64,000 nt of DNA from Arthrobacter sp. AFG20 (GCF_002892795.1 NZ_PJMC01000003.1:309068-373067); one strand, 5' to 3'; counted from the first letter of the stretch, positions 29,005 through 38,605 are shown. The notes: generated by a model from the letters alone, not told the origin. Program-made: numbers and translations.

Positions 29005-29017
29005 GGTATTTAAGGGG

Positions 29018-30253
29018 TCAGGAACCCTGTGACTGCCGCACCAGCGCGCGGCCGTAGTCGTTCCCGTTCGGCGTGCGGAGGACCGTGTGCATGTGGAACG
29101 GGGCGGGGGTGTCGTTGTTGAGGAACACGCCGGTGTGGTGGTCCAGCTCCATGACCACCACTGGGCTCTGGATCCGGAAGTAGAAGGCGTCCTCGCCCTG
29201 CCAGCCGCCGATCCAGGAGAACCGCGTTTCGCCGAAATGCTCCCGGATTTCCCGCAGCCGCGCGGCGCGGGGCCCGGCGGGAAGGGCGGCGACGAAGTCC
29301 TCCACCAGCCTGTCGAACAGCGCCAGCGATTCGGGCGGCAGCGATCCGGCCAGGATACCCTCGTAGGGGATCACGCGGTTGTCCTGGAAGCAGCCCGCCA
29401 GGTGGCGCTCGTCGCCGGGATGCAGCCGGCCCTCGGGCATCGCCGGATCCACCATCTCAGCGAAGGAGAGCGCCTCCCCACGCAGAAACTCGGGCAGTGA
29501 CGCCATCAGGTCACGGGCCACGCTGATGCGCTCCTTGAACACCTTGACGCCCTTGTGCGGACCGGCGTCGATGACGTCCGGCTCGGCACCAAGGAACATC
29601 GGCGACAGGACCAGCTGGGTTCCGGCCACCAGGCAGTTGAGCGCGAGGTGATGGCCGAACAGCTGCCAGCCCCACGGCTCGGTTTCCGACGGTTCGCCGT
29701 AGAGGGCGAAGTTGTAGCTGTATTCGTTCATCAGCTCCGGCAGTTCCACCAGCTCGCCCAGGAAGCCGTTGATGCGCATCAGGTTCCGTGCCAGCGCGTA
29801 CCCCTCCGGGCTCAGGCTGGCCTCCACGACGGCGAGCGCGGCATCGCGCACGGCCGGATCCAGGTCCTCGAGCCGCAGCCCGGTGTCGTGCTGCATGAAT
29901 TCGGGGTTGGCCCAGCTCTGCCATTCGTGGGCGTCCGCCGCGTAGCTCAGGCGGTTCCGCTGTTCGGCCGAGGCGGTGGCGAGCAGTTTGCCCGCGGCGG
30001 CGACCATTTCCGCCGTCGGCGCCTCTTCCCCTGGCCGCGCCTCGGCGAGGCTGAAGAGCCCGGGGCGGATGACGCCGTCGTTCGTTACACCGACGAAAGG
30101 CGCGGGGTACAGCTTCTGCCAGCCCTCGATCATGGGGCCGGCAAAGGAGTCGGTCTTGGCCTCCTCGGCGTAGGAGCGCGCGTCCAGTCCGCGCAGCCGC
30201 GCCACCCGGGGGTGGTCAGGCGCATACAGGAAATCACGAAACGACGACTGCAT
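29018..30253 (-). CDS. DUF3500 family protein
   Basis: This 411-residue protein matches the uncharacterised DUF3500 family, best seen in the C-terminal segment ELDHHTGVFLNNDTPAPFHM, followed by HTVLRTPNGNDYG. Other conserved-looking blocks are NEYSYNFALYGEPS and WGWQLFGHHLALN. The many His/Glu/Asp residues hint at a metal site, but no catalytic role is established. There is no signal peptide. It overlaps the flavin hydroxylase gene by 20 bases and ends the operon of hydrolase, FAH-family protein and hydroxylase, so it is likely cytoplasmic and part of the same aromatic pathway. Confidence 0.82.
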   Translation of the reverse strand: MQSSFRDFLYAPDHPRVARLRGLDARSYAEEAKTDSFAGPMIEGWQKLYPAPFVGVTNDGVIRPGLFSLAEARPGEEAPTAEMVAAAGKLLATASAEQRNRLSYAADAHEWQSWANPEFMQHDTGLRLEDLDPAVRDAALAVVEASLSPEGYALARNLMRINGFLGELVELPELMNEYSYNFALYGEPSETEPWGWQLFGHHLALNCLVAGTQLVLSPMFLGAEPDVIDAGPHKGVKVFKERISVARDLMASLPEFLRGEALSFAEMVDPAMPEGRLHPGDERHLAGCFQDNRVIPYEGILAGSLPPESLALFDRLVEDFVAALPAGPRAARLREIREHFGETRFSWIGGWQGEDAFYFRIQSPVVVMELDHHTGVFLNNDTPAPFHMHTVLRTPNGNDYGRALVRQSQGS

Positions 30254-31949
30254 TGATGCCCTCCTTCAGTTGCTCGAATGGTCCGGTGTTTCCCCAGCCG
30301 GCCGCGACGGCCAGGGCGGCGGCCGCGGCCTCCGCGGAGGAACCGCGCCAGGCGACGTGCTGGTCCGGACGGACGAGGACGGCATCGGCCGCCCACAGTT
30401 CCGCCATTGGCGTCCCGTCGTCGGAAGGCCCGACGGCGGTGACGGTCACCGGGATGCCGTGGCCGGCAGCCGCCGTGATGACGGGCGCAAAGGCCTGCTC
30501 CGGCGGCAGGCCATCCATAACCGTGCTGTCCACGAGCAGCGAGAATCCCGTTCCGAGGACGTCGTAAAGGGAGGTGGTGCCGTCCAGCCAGGCGTGCGGC
30601 AGCAGGGCGCCGGGGCTGGCCGAGGGCACGTAGCGGATCGGGTCCTCGGCCGGTACAGGTGCGCCGTCGGGGGCCACCAGCGGGGACTCGGAGTAGCTGT
30701 ACCCGAGGACCAGGCCCAGCGAATCGAACTCGCTTTGCTTGACGGCAAGCGCGTCGTGAGCGCCGGCCCGTGCGGCCTCACCTTCAACCCCGGCAGCCGT
30801 CAGCGCGGCGTCGGCGAAATGGTAGGCGAGGGCCTTGCCGTTGGCTGCGGCGTCGCGGATGGTCCGGTCGGCCACGGGCCGGCGCTCCGGTCCGTAGCTT
30901 TCCAGCAGCCCCGGACCCGCCCAGCCCTCGAAGGCGGCGGCGATTTTCCAGGCCAGGTTGGCGGCGTCGCCTATGCAGGTGTTGAAGCCGTGGCCGCCCC
31001 AGGGCGGGTTCTGGTGCGCGGCGTCCCCCACCAGGAACACCTTGTCCGTGCCATAGGACGGGGCAAGGAGCATGCGGGCCGTCCAGGGGTCGGTGGCGAT
31101 CACGTCAACGTCGATGTCGGCCCCCACGAGGGACCGCACCAGGGTGGCCGGATCAGGCTCGGACGCCCCGCCGACACCCTGGATGATGGCCCACCAGGTC
31201 TGGTCCAGGTCCATCCGTCCCACCATGCCCGCCGCGCCCGGCCCCAGCACCCAGTACTGGACGGCGGGGTCCAGCGTGATGGTGGAGGCAAGGTCACGGG
31301 AGCGGAAGAGGATGCTGACGTTGGACAGGGCGGCGGACTCCCCCTCGAGCCGGAGGCCCAGGCCGTGGCGGATGGTGGAGGAGCCGCCGTCGGCCCCTGC
31401 CAGGTATGCGCAGTCGACGGCGGTGCGGCGCCCGGAGTCGTCGGCAATGGTCACGCGCTGCCCGCCGTCGGGGAGGGCAGCGAAGCTGTCGACCCGCAGC
31501 CCCGTGAGCAGGGTGGCGTGCGGCGACGCCGCAACGGCCTCCCGCAGCACCGCCTCCAGCACCGGCTGCGGCACCTGCTGGCCGCACTCGGGCTGCGGTC
31601 CGTAGCGGCCGGGCTCGAGCTGGAAGGCGTTGGGGAAGCGCCTGATCTCGGAGCCGGTCAGCGCGGAACAGAAGATGACGTCCTGCGCGAAACCGACGGG
31701 CAGCGGAGCGGCGTTCCGGAGCGCGTCGGCGAGGCCGAGCCTGCGCAGGTGCGTCATGGTGCGTGCGTTGGTGGTCTTGGCCCGCGGCCTGTCCGGGTCG
31801 ATCAGCGTACGGGGTTCGATGACCGTGCTGCGGATGCCTTTGCTGGCCAGGTCCAGGGCCAGGAACAGTCCGCTGGGCCCTCCCCCGGAAATGAGGACCG
31901 GCGTCTCGGCCGGCACGTCCTGGAGCCCGGCGTAGCTGACGGCGGTCAT
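30234..31949 (-). CDS. FAD-dependent aromatic hydroxylase (PheA/TfdB type)
   Basis: This class A flavoprotein monooxygenase should hydroxylate a phenolic ring using NAD(P)H and O2. The 571-residue protein has GGGPSG at residues 22-27, the DG-type motif LAGADGGSSTIRHGLG and the GD motif VFLVGDAAHQNPPWGGHGFN, followed by a C-terminal phenol-hydroxylase-like domain. The start overlaps the FAH-family stop by one base (TGATG) and its end overlaps DUF3500 by 20 bases. In a flavonoid pathway it could hydroxylate the phloroglucinol-type ring or its carboxylate before ring opening; this substrate is inferred. Confidence 0.85.
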   Translation of the reverse strand: MTAVSYAGLQDVPAETPVLISGGGPSGLFLALDLASKGIRSTVIEPRTLIDPDRPRAKTTNARTMTHLRRLGLADALRNAAPLPVGFAQDVIFCSALTGSEIRRFPNAFQLEPGRYGPQPECGQQVPQPVLEAVLREAVAASPHATLLTGLRVDSFAALPDGGQRVTIADDSGRRTAVDCAYLAGADGGSSTIRHGLGLRLEGESAALSNVSILFRSRDLASTITLDPAVQYWVLGPGAAGMVGRMDLDQTWWAIIQGVGGASEPDPATLVRSLVGADIDVDVIATDPWTARMLLAPSYGTDKVFLVGDAAHQNPPWGGHGFNTCIGDAANLAWKIAAAFEGWAGPGLLESYGPERRPVADRTIRDAAANGKALAYHFADAALTAAGVEGEAARAGAHDALAVKQSEFDSLGLVLGYSYSESPLVAPDGAPVPAEDPIRYVPSASPGALLPHAWLDGTTSLYDVLGTGFSLLVDSTVMDGLPPEQAFAPVITAAAGHGIPVTVTAVGPSDDGTPMAELWAADAVLVRPDQHVAWRGSSAEAAAAALAVAAGWGNTGPFEQLKEGINAVVVS

Positions 31950-32824
31950 CAGGCCCTCGCCCTGAGGGACGGTTCGCCAATGGGAGTGACCAGGGTGCCC
32001 AGCCGCTCGATCTCGACCTCAACGGTGTCCCCCGGCTGCAGCAGCCACTGGGGTGTGCGCGCGTACCCGACGCCGTCGGGGGTGCCGGTGGCGATCACAT
32101 CGCCGGGGTGGAGCGTGAACGTCTGGCTGATCAGTGAGATGATGGCCGGCACGGAAAAGATCATGTCCCGGGTGTTGCCGTGCTGGACCTCGCTGCCGTT
32201 GACACGGGTCCGGACCTCGAGGCCGTCGCGCAGGTCGCCCACCTCGTCGCGGCTGACCAGCGGTCCCAGCGGGCCGGTGAAGTCGCCGTTCTTGCCGAGG
32301 GTCCACTGCGTCGTGAGCTTCTGGGCGCGCCGGGCCGTGATGTCGTTGAAGGTGGAGTAGCCGAAGATGGCCTCTGCGGCCTGGTCCTCGGTCACGGACT
32401 CCGCACGCTTGCCGATGTAGGCGGCCACTTCGCCTTCCCAGTCCAGGCCTGCCTCGCCGCCCGGGACCGGGACAGGGACGTTCCCGACGGACAGGGAAGC
32501 AGTCCACCGCCCGAACAGGGTGGGATACGGGGGCAGTTCCTGGTCCTTGTAGCTGCCTTCCGCCGCGTGCGCCTTGTAGTTCAGGCCGACGCAGATGACG
32601 CGGGCAGACGCCGGAACCAGGGGAACTTCGGTGACCGTGCCGCGCTCAAGCGAAAGCGACCCGGCGCCCTCAACGAGGGACAGCGCCTTCTCTTGCCACC
32701 CGTCGGCATCCGCCCAGAAGTCCGTCACGGGTGCCAGCGGAAACACCCTGGCGCCGTCGGGGGCAGTGCCGTGCAGGGCGGCCGCCCAGGTGTCGCCGTC
32801 GTGATTAATGCCTATGTACTGCAT
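31949..32824 (-). CDS. Fumarylacetoacetate hydrolase family protein
   Basis: FAH-family enzymes hydrolyse C-C bonds of ring-fission products or decarboxylate/isomerise related keto acids. The 291-residue protein shows VGLNYKAHAAEG, PTLFGRW, LDWEGEVAAYIGK (metal-binding Glu pair) and VIATGTPDGVGYARTP. It fits the step after ring opening in the operon's aromatic pathway. It is followed by the hydroxylase with a one-base overlap and preceded by an alpha/beta hydrolase gene 128 bases away. Confidence 0.87.
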   Translation of the reverse strand: MQYIGINHDGDTWAAALHGTAPDGARVFPLAPVTDFWADADGWQEKALSLVEGAGSLSLERGTVTEVPLVPASARVICVGLNYKAHAAEGSYKDQELPPYPTLFGRWTASLSVGNVPVPVPGGEAGLDWEGEVAAYIGKRAESVTEDQAAEAIFGYSTFNDITARRAQKLTTQWTLGKNGDFTGPLGPLVSRDEVGDLRDGLEVRTRVNGSEVQHGNTRDMIFSVPAIISLISQTFTLHPGDVIATGTPDGVGYARTPQWLLQPGDTVEVEIERLGTLVTPIGEPSLRARA

Positions 32825-32952
32825 GTGGGGCCTTTCAGGTTCGCCCGGGGGGGCGGGGGTCGGTCGGAGGGCACGGCAAACAGAGCCCGTGCGGGCAGGG
32901 GCTGCCCGGGGATGGTGCCGAAGCGGCGTTGTGGAAACTCAGGTAAGGAAAC

Positions 32953-33789
32953 TCAGGGGATGCCGGACTGCCGGCGGAAGAAACTGACGGTGGCGGCCAG
33001 TGCCTTCTCCGCCGCGGCCGAGCTGCCGTCGGGCAGGGACCACATGTGATCCGCACCGTCCAGGAGAAGAAGTTCGACGTCGGCCCCTGCCTTTTCCAGT
33101 TCGGCCGCCAGGGATTGGGATTGGGCGGCTGGAACGAAGCGGTCGGCTGTTCCGTGGACCAGGAGGAAGGGCGGGGCACCAGGACCGACGTAGCTGACGG
33201 GGCTCGCGGCGGCTGCCTTCTGCGGTTCCTCCGCCAGGACGGCGCCGATCAGCTGTTCCTCCCGGGAGGCCGGGTCAGTGGCCCTCGCGACGGCGTCGGG
33301 CAGGGCCTGCTCCCCCATGCGGTTCAGGTCGGTCGGCGGGTACCAGGCGGCCACGGCCGCGACGGGACTGTCGCCGCCAATCAGGCCGACCAGGCTCGCC
33401 AGGTGGCCGCCGGCGGAGTCGCCCCAGGCGTAGATCCGGGTGGGGTCCACGCCGTAGTCGGCGGCGTGGTTCCGCAGCCAGCGGACCGCGGCCTGGGCGT
33501 CGTGCAGCTGGGCCGGATAGTGGGCCTCCGCGCTCAGCCGGTAGTCCGCCGAGGCGACGACGAAACCGGCTTCGGCAAGGACCTCGAAGGGTGTGAGTCC
33601 GAAGCCGTCCGCGACGGGACCCAGCGATGACCGCGCTCCGACCCGCCAGCCGCCGCCGTGGAAATGCACAATTGCCGGCCGGAGGACCGAAGCAGGTTCG
33701 GGGAGGTACAGGTCCAGGAGCAGCGGACGGTCGACGGAGCCACCCGTGCGGGCGAACTCCACGCCTTTCAGCACGTGGCCTTCCGTCAT
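32953..33789 (-). CDS. Alpha/beta hydrolase, HGGGW esterase type
   Basis: This is a 278-residue carboxylesterase-like hydrolase. The oxyanion motif HGGGW is near residues 44-48, the nucleophile lies in WGDSAGGHLA, and the Asp and His lie in HGTADRFVP and GADHMWSLP. Two adjacent ATGs exist; the second (33789) is six bases from AAAGGAG and is preferred over 33792. It is the first gene of the hydroxylase operon, behind a TTTCA-N5-TGAAA operator. It is a candidate for cleaving the depside made by quercetinase, or for de-esterifying the imported substrate; there are two other hydrolases nearby. Confidence 0.85.
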   Translation of the reverse strand: MTEGHVLKGVEFARTGGSVDRPLLLDLYLPEPASVLRPAIVHFHGGGWRVGARSSLGPVADGFGLTPFEVLAEAGFVVASADYRLSAEAHYPAQLHDAQAAVRWLRNHAADYGVDPTRIYAWGDSAGGHLASLVGLIGGDSPVAAVAAWYPPTDLNRMGEQALPDAVARATDPASREEQLIGAVLAEEPQKAAAASPVSYVGPGAPPFLLVHGTADRFVPAAQSQSLAAELEKAGADVELLLLDGADHMWSLPDGSSAAAEKALAATVSFFRRQSGIP

Positions 33790-33909
33790 CATCGACTCCT
33801 TTGCTGCCTTCGCCGGTTCCGCTTTGGCCCGGCCGGCCCTCTTGGGGCTTCTACCTCAAGGGCTTGTCCTCTAAGACTGTCGGATCAGGGACAGAGCCTG
33901 TAGCGGCCA

Positions 33910-33924
33910 TTTCAATCATTGAAA
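33910..33924. promoter_or_regulatory. TTTCAATCATTGAAA operator, copy 2 (catabolic operon)
   Basis: TTTCA and TGAAA flank ATCAT, a full palindrome apart from the centre. It overlaps the stop codon of the upstream hydrolase gene and lies about 120 bases upstream of the alpha/beta hydrolase that begins the catabolic operon. Same half-sites and spacing as the copies at 27763 and 44412. Confidence 0.6.
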
Positions 33925-34932
33925 CGGCTTTGCCGACTCCAGCTCGGCGGCCAGGAAGGCCAGGCCCTGCCGTACTATTCCGAGCGCGGCGGAATGGTTG
34001 AGGTAGCCGTGGGTAGCGCCCTGTTCCAGGCGGTATTCCACCGCAATGCCGGATTGGCGAAGCCCCGCCACGAAAAGTTCGGCCGAAGGGCGCAGGTCGT
34101 CGTACTCGCTGGCGAGAACGGCGGCCGGCGGCAGGCCCAAGGGGTCGGCATGCCCGGGCATGGCGTACGAGGACGCCATGCCCGCCGGCCCTCCGATGTA
34201 GTTTTCGACCATCCCGCGGCAGTCGTCGGCGGTGAAGCGAAGGATCCTTGGCAGGGCTGCCAGGACGCCGTCATTCCCAGTTTCATCGGAGGCCCCTCCG
34301 GATGCAACGGCCGCCGCGTCTCCTGCATGCGGCAGATCGGCATGCAGGAAGGGATAAGCCAGTAATAGCTTGGCCGGCATCGGTTCCCCGGCATCCTTCA
34401 GGTACATCCCCGCTCCGACAGCAAGGTTGGCCCCCGCACTGGCCCCGCCGAGGCACAAGCGGCCTGGTGCCACGCCGAAGTCCCCGGCATGGGTGGCCGC
34501 CCACAACCATGCCGCGAGGGCATCCTCATGGGGCACCGGAAAATGCACGCCGTCGCGGGCCAGGCGGTAGTCCACGGAGAACACCACGCCGCCGGTCCTT
34601 TGCGCGAGCTCGCGGGCCAGCTGGTCAGCCTCCCGCATGTCGAGGTTGCCTCCGGCGAATCCTCCGCCATGCAGCCAGACCAGTCCGGGCACACCGTCGT
34701 CGGGCACAACGCCGTCGGAACCGACCGGGCCGTAGGCCCGTATGGGCACGGTTCCGTTGGGTCCGGGCGCCTCCACGGACCGGACGGGAACATGGGGAGG
34801 CGAGTAGGGCAGGAGCGACCCGCTAAACGCCTCGAGCCGTTGCATCCCGTCCGGATCAGCCAGCAGCTCCGCGAACGAGCTGATTCCGGCCAGGTGATGC
34901 AGAAGCCCGGCCAGCTCCGGATCCAGGCTCAT
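33916..34932 (-). CDS. Alpha/beta hydrolase, hormone-sensitive lipase (HSL) family
   Basis: This is a 338-residue family IV esterase with HGGGF at residues 88-92, nucleophile S165 in GGASAGANLA, Asp in SEYDDLRPSAELF and His in GATHGYLN. ATG 34932 in an ATGA overlap with the rhamnosidase is chosen; the long upstream in-frame extension is antisense-like read-through. It ends the transporter/rhamnosidase operon. Acting with a rhamnosidase, it could remove acyl groups or cleave an ester of the imported glycoside. Confidence 0.86.
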   Translation of the reverse strand: MSLDPELAGLLHHLAGISSFAELLADPDGMQRLEAFSGSLLPYSPPHVPVRSVEAPGPNGTVPIRAYGPVGSDGVVPDDGVPGLVWLHGGGFAGGNLDMREADQLARELAQRTGGVVFSVDYRLARDGVHFPVPHEDALAAWLWAATHAGDFGVAPGRLCLGGASAGANLAVGAGMYLKDAGEPMPAKLLLAYPFLHADLPHAGDAAAVASGGASDETGNDGVLAALPRILRFTADDCRGMVENYIGGPAGMASSYAMPGHADPLGLPPAAVLASEYDDLRPSAELFVAGLRQSGIAVEYRLEQGATHGYLNHSAALGIVRQGLAFLAAELESAKPFQ

Positions 34933-37535
34933 GGCAGGGCCGACAGTTGCACGGTGCCCGCAAAAATGCCGGGTTCGCAGCTGAAGGAGTGCGTCCCGGA
35001 GCCAACTTCCACAGCGTCGGAGCCGTCCGGCAGGGACACCGAGGCAGTGCAGCCGGCGGGGACCGTGACGGACAACAGGAAGGTGCCGCCGTCGTGCTCC
35101 CACCGCACTGCCGCCTCGCCGTAGGGGGTCTCGTGCCGGGCGGCTGCCCAGGTCAAGCCGCCGCCGGGCAGCGGCCGGACCCGCAGTGTCCGGCTGGCGA
35201 GGCCGGCAGGGGCAAGGCCTGCGACGGTGCGGTGCATCCAGTCGGCCACGGCTCCGAGCGCGTAGTGGTTGAAGGAGGTCATGTCGCCGGGGTTGATGCT
35301 GCCGTCCGGGAGCATGGAATCCCAGCGCTCCCAGATGGTGGTGGCGCCCATCGTGACCGGATACAGCCAGGACGGGCATTCCGTCTGCAGCAGCAGGCGG
35401 TAGGCCGCCTCCGCGTGGCCTTCGTCGCTCAGCGCGTCGGTGACCAGCGGTGTCCCCACGAAGCCGGTGGCAATCCGGTAGCCGTCGGCGGCCACGGTTT
35501 CCGCCAGCCGCTCCCCTGCTGCGGCACGCTCCTCCGGTTCGAGCAGTCCGAAGCGCAGGGCCAGCGCATAGGAGGTCTGCGTGGCCGGCTGGAGGCTGCC
35601 GTCGTCGGCGATGTATTGCTTGCGGAACACGGAACGGGCGCGGTCCGAGAGTTCGTGGAGGCGGGCCGTCTCGGTGTCCTCCCCCAGCAGCGCCGCCGCC
35701 TGCGACGCGATCGACGCCGAGTACGCCAGGTAGGCCTGCGCCACCAGCTGCCAGGGGGTCCTGGCGGCACCGGGATCGTTCGGCGGCGCGGCCGGGTCCA
35801 GCCAGTCGCCGAACTGGAATCCGTGTTCGAAGCGCAGCTCCGGCCCGGCGGCGTCTGCCGCCGCAGCCAGCCATGCCGCCATCCCGGGCAGTTGCCGGCG
35901 CAGGAACTCAAGGTCTCCCGTCTGCTGGTACATCACCCAGGGGACCAGCACGGCGGCGTCGCCCCAGGCGGCCATCACTGGCCGGGTGGGAAATGGCGGC
36001 TTGTCAAAGGTCACCTCGGGGACCACCAGCGGCGGCGGACCGTCAGTTCCCTGCTCGACGGCCAAGTCCTTCAGCCAGGATGCGGTGAATCCGGGAATCC
36101 GGTAGAGGAAGGATGCAGTGGAGGCAAAGACCTGGAAGTCCCCGGTCCAGCCGAGCCGCTCGTTGCGCTGCGGGCAGTCGGTGGGCACATCCACGAAGTT
36201 GCCCCGCATGCCCCACACCACGTTGGAATGCAGCTGGTTCAGCATGGGTTCGGAGCATTCGAAGTAGCCGGTGCGCTCCAGGTCAGAATGGACGACGACG
36301 GCGGTGAAGGCTTCCGGGTCCAGCTCGCCCGGCCAGCCGCTCACCTCAACATAGCGGAACCCATGGACGGTGAATTCGGGGCTGTACTGCTCCTCCCGGC
36401 CGGATCCGCGCAGGATGTAAGTGTCGGTCTGCCGGGCCACCCGCAGCGGGCGCACGCCGAGTTCGCCGTGTTCCAGCACCTCGGCGTGCCGCAGCACCAC
36501 CTCAGTGCCGGCCTCGCCACGCACGCGGATTCTAACGTGGCCGACGAGGTTCTGGCCGAAGTCGAGGATGGTCTTTCCGGACGGAGTGGTGAGCACCGCC
36601 TGGACGGGCAGCTCTTCGGTGGCACGCACCGGCGGCCCGTCGGGTGCCACCAGGAGGGCGGCGTCGAAGTCTTCGGCAACGACCGGTTCCAGCCCTTCGC
36701 CTCCCACCCAGCCTTGATCCGCCAGCCGCGCGTCGTAGGTTTCGCCGTTATACAGGTCGGCGGACAACACGGGACCGCGCCCCGCCAGCCACGATTCGTC
36801 GGTTCCCACCACGGTGAGCTGCCCTTCGGCGTCGCGCAGTTCGAGCTGCCCGATCACCGCGGTGCGGTCACCGTACTTGTTGCGTTTGTCCTGGAAGCCC
36901 AGATTGCCGCGCCACCAGCCGTCGGCCACCTCGAAGCCGATCACGTTGGTTCCCGGCCGGAGGTATCCTGCGACGTCGTAGGTCTGGTAGCGCAGTCGGT
37001 GGTGGTAGCTGGTCCAGCCCGGCGCGAGGAGGTCCTGGCCCACGCGGCAGCCGTTGATGGTGGCCACGTAGATCCCGTGGGCGCTCGCGTAGAGACGGGC
37101 TGACGCCACATCCCCGTTCATCTCGAAGGTGGTGCTGAGCCGGGACGCGGGCTCGTCGGAGGCGCTCGCCTCGTCCCAGGACGGACGGATCATGGCTGCC
37201 TGCCAGTCCGCGGCGTCCAGAAGGCCAGCCTCAACCCAGGCGACAGGGCTCCACTCGGAGGGCCCGCCGTCGTTGCCCCAGACGCGGACCCGGGCTGCCA
37301 CACGCTCGCGGCTGGCCAGCGGGCGTGCCGGCCAGGGCTGCAGGAGCTGCTCGGCCGAGTCAACGCGCCCGTAGCTGACCAGGCTGCCTGCGTCCGGGCC
37401 AAGTTCGAGTTCGTACGCCGTCTGCACCCAGCCCGGGGCGTCGGTGCGGACCTGCCAGGACAGCCGGGGCCGGTCCTCGCCGATGCCGAAGGGCTCCTCG
37501 TGGTGCTCGAAACGGAGGGCGGAAGGGGTGGTCAT
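34929..37535 (-). CDS. GH78 alpha-L-rhamnosidase (intracellular)
   Basis: This glycosidase removes terminal alpha-L-rhamnose. ATG 37535 has AGGAG eight bases upstream, giving 868 residues; ATG 37568 in an ATGA overlap with the previous gene is an alternative. N-terminal beta-sandwich modules are followed by the catalytic (alpha/alpha)6 barrel with DCPQRNERLGWTGD, carrying the general-acid Glu, and TIWERWDSM. A beta domain ends the protein. No signal peptide is seen, so the substrate must be imported, matching the ABC transporter in the same operon. Likely substrates are rutinose- or neohesperidose-type rhamnosides. Confidence 0.9.
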   Translation of the reverse strand: MTTPSALRFEHHEEPFGIGEDRPRLSWQVRTDAPGWVQTAYELELGPDAGSLVSYGRVDSAEQLLQPWPARPLASRERVAARVRVWGNDGGPSEWSPVAWVEAGLLDAADWQAAMIRPSWDEASASDEPASRLSTTFEMNGDVASARLYASAHGIYVATINGCRVGQDLLAPGWTSYHHRLRYQTYDVAGYLRPGTNVIGFEVADGWWRGNLGFQDKRNKYGDRTAVIGQLELRDAEGQLTVVGTDESWLAGRGPVLSADLYNGETYDARLADQGWVGGEGLEPVVAEDFDAALLVAPDGPPVRATEELPVQAVLTTPSGKTILDFGQNLVGHVRIRVRGEAGTEVVLRHAEVLEHGELGVRPLRVARQTDTYILRGSGREEQYSPEFTVHGFRYVEVSGWPGELDPEAFTAVVVHSDLERTGYFECSEPMLNQLHSNVVWGMRGNFVDVPTDCPQRNERLGWTGDFQVFASTASFLYRIPGFTASWLKDLAVEQGTDGPPPLVVPEVTFDKPPFPTRPVMAAWGDAAVLVPWVMYQQTGDLEFLRRQLPGMAAWLAAAADAAGPELRFEHGFQFGDWLDPAAPPNDPGAARTPWQLVAQAYLAYSASIASQAAALLGEDTETARLHELSDRARSVFRKQYIADDGSLQPATQTSYALALRFGLLEPEERAAAGERLAETVAADGYRIATGFVGTPLVTDALSDEGHAEAAYRLLLQTECPSWLYPVTMGATTIWERWDSMLPDGSINPGDMTSFNHYALGAVADWMHRTVAGLAPAGLASRTLRVRPLPGGGLTWAAARHETPYGEAAVRWEHDGGTFLLSVTVPAGCTASVSLPDGSDAVEVGSGTHSFSCEPGIFAGTVQLSALP

Positions 37536-37564
37536 CGGGGTGGCTCCTGAAGTGGCGTGGGCTG

Positions 37565-38605
37565 TCATGGCTGGTGTGTTTCGGTATTGGAACTGCTCAG
37601 TTCCTTCGCGAAGAAGGACACTGCTGTTCTGAGGATGCGGTCCAGCTGGTCTTCGGCGAAGAAGAAGCAGTGGTCGCCGCCTTCGACGGTGATGAGTTCC
37701 TGCCGCGCGCCTGCCTGGGCCAGCGCGTCGGCCAGGAGTTCGCTCTGGGACAGCGGGACCAGGCCGTCGCTGTCGCCATGGATCAGCAGGAATGGCGGTG
37801 CATCGGCGGTGACGTAGCCGAGCGGGCTCGCGGCATCCAGCAGGGCTGGGTCGTGTGAGTTGCCTACCAGCATGGGGCCGGGTTCCAGTGATACGCCGAC
37901 CGGGACCGCCGCGAGCAAGGGGCCGCTCATGAAGCTGGTGGCCGCGTCCATGCGCGGCATCTGCGTCAGCGAGGAGACGCCGTAGAAGTCGACGACGGCA
38001 CTCACCGAGCTCGGCTGGCCCTGGACGCCGAGGCCGCCCTCGAGGTCTGCCCGGCCACCAGTCAGGCCAAGCAGTGCGGCGAGATGGCCGCCGGCCGACT
38101 CGCCCCAGGCGCCAATGCGTTTCGGATCGATGCCCAGCACATCGGCGTGCTCCCGGAGGTACCGGACGGCGGCCTTGATGTCATGGAGCTGGGCGGGGAA
38201 CGGGGCCTCCAGCGCATGCCGGTAGTCCACCGTGGCGCAGGCGATCCCGGCCTCGTTAAGCAACCGGAAAACCGAGTCGGGCTGGAAGGTCGGCGGCAGC
38301 TCGCGCCGGTCCCCCAGCTGGAAGGCTCCGCCGTGGATCCACACCACCAGCGGGACACGGGCGCCGTCGGCGTTCCGCGGGAGCCAGATGTCCATGGAGA
38401 GCCGGCGGAAGCCGACGGCGATCGCATAGTTGAGCTCGCGGTGCACCAGCGAGTGCCCGGAGACTTCCTCGGGCGTGCCCGGAGTCTGGAAGGCCGGGAA
38501 CGGCGGCGGTGCGGGCATGCGGCGCGGTGCAGCCGAACCAGCAGCGGTGCGGGTGCCGTCGGCGGTGCCGGTGCTGTCGGCGGTAGTCACGGACTCTGGG
38601 GTCAC
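37565..38605 (-). CDS. Alpha/beta hydrolase, carboxylesterase type
   Basis: This 346-residue esterase has WIHGGAFQLG, nucleophile in GAWGESAGGHLAALLG, acid in LIHGDSDGLVP and His in EGGDHCFFF. GTG 38605 with AAGGAG six bases upstream is chosen over a longer frame that would include that site. A Thr/Ala/Pro-rich stretch of about 45 residues precedes the fold. It resembles the hydrolase at 32953 in overall plan, so the two may act on related esters. It lies between the ABC ATPase and the rhamnosidase genes. Confidence 0.84.
   Translation of the reverse strand: MTPESVTTADSTGTADGTRTAAGSAAPRRMPAPPPFPAFQTPGTPEEVSGHSLVHRELNYAIAVGFRRLSMDIWLPRNADGARVPLVVWIHGGAFQLGDRRELPPTFQPDSVFRLLNEAGIACATVDYRHALEAPFPAQLHDIKAAVRYLREHADVLGIDPKRIGAWGESAGGHLAALLGLTGGRADLEGGLGVQGQPSSVSAVVDFYGVSSLTQMPRMDAATSFMSGPLLAAVPVGVSLEPGPMLVGNSHDPALLDAASPLGYVTADAPPFLLIHGDSDGLVPLSQSELLADALAQAGARQELITVEGGDHCFFFAEDQLDRILRTAVSFFAKELSSSNTETHQP

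Noticed and set aside
30270..32360. Long plus-strand open frame across the hydroxylase and FAH genes
   Set aside because: It lies opposite two well-supported genes with conserved motifs, and its translation is low-complexity shadow sequence.
34933..35874. Upstream extension of the HSL-type hydrolase frame (to 652 codons)
   Set aside because: It runs through the rhamnosidase coding region in another frame; the ATGA overlap at 34932 gives a normal-length esterase.
34947..37103. Long plus-strand open frame across the GH78 gene
   Set aside because: Antisense shadow of the rhamnosidase; no domain or ribosome site.
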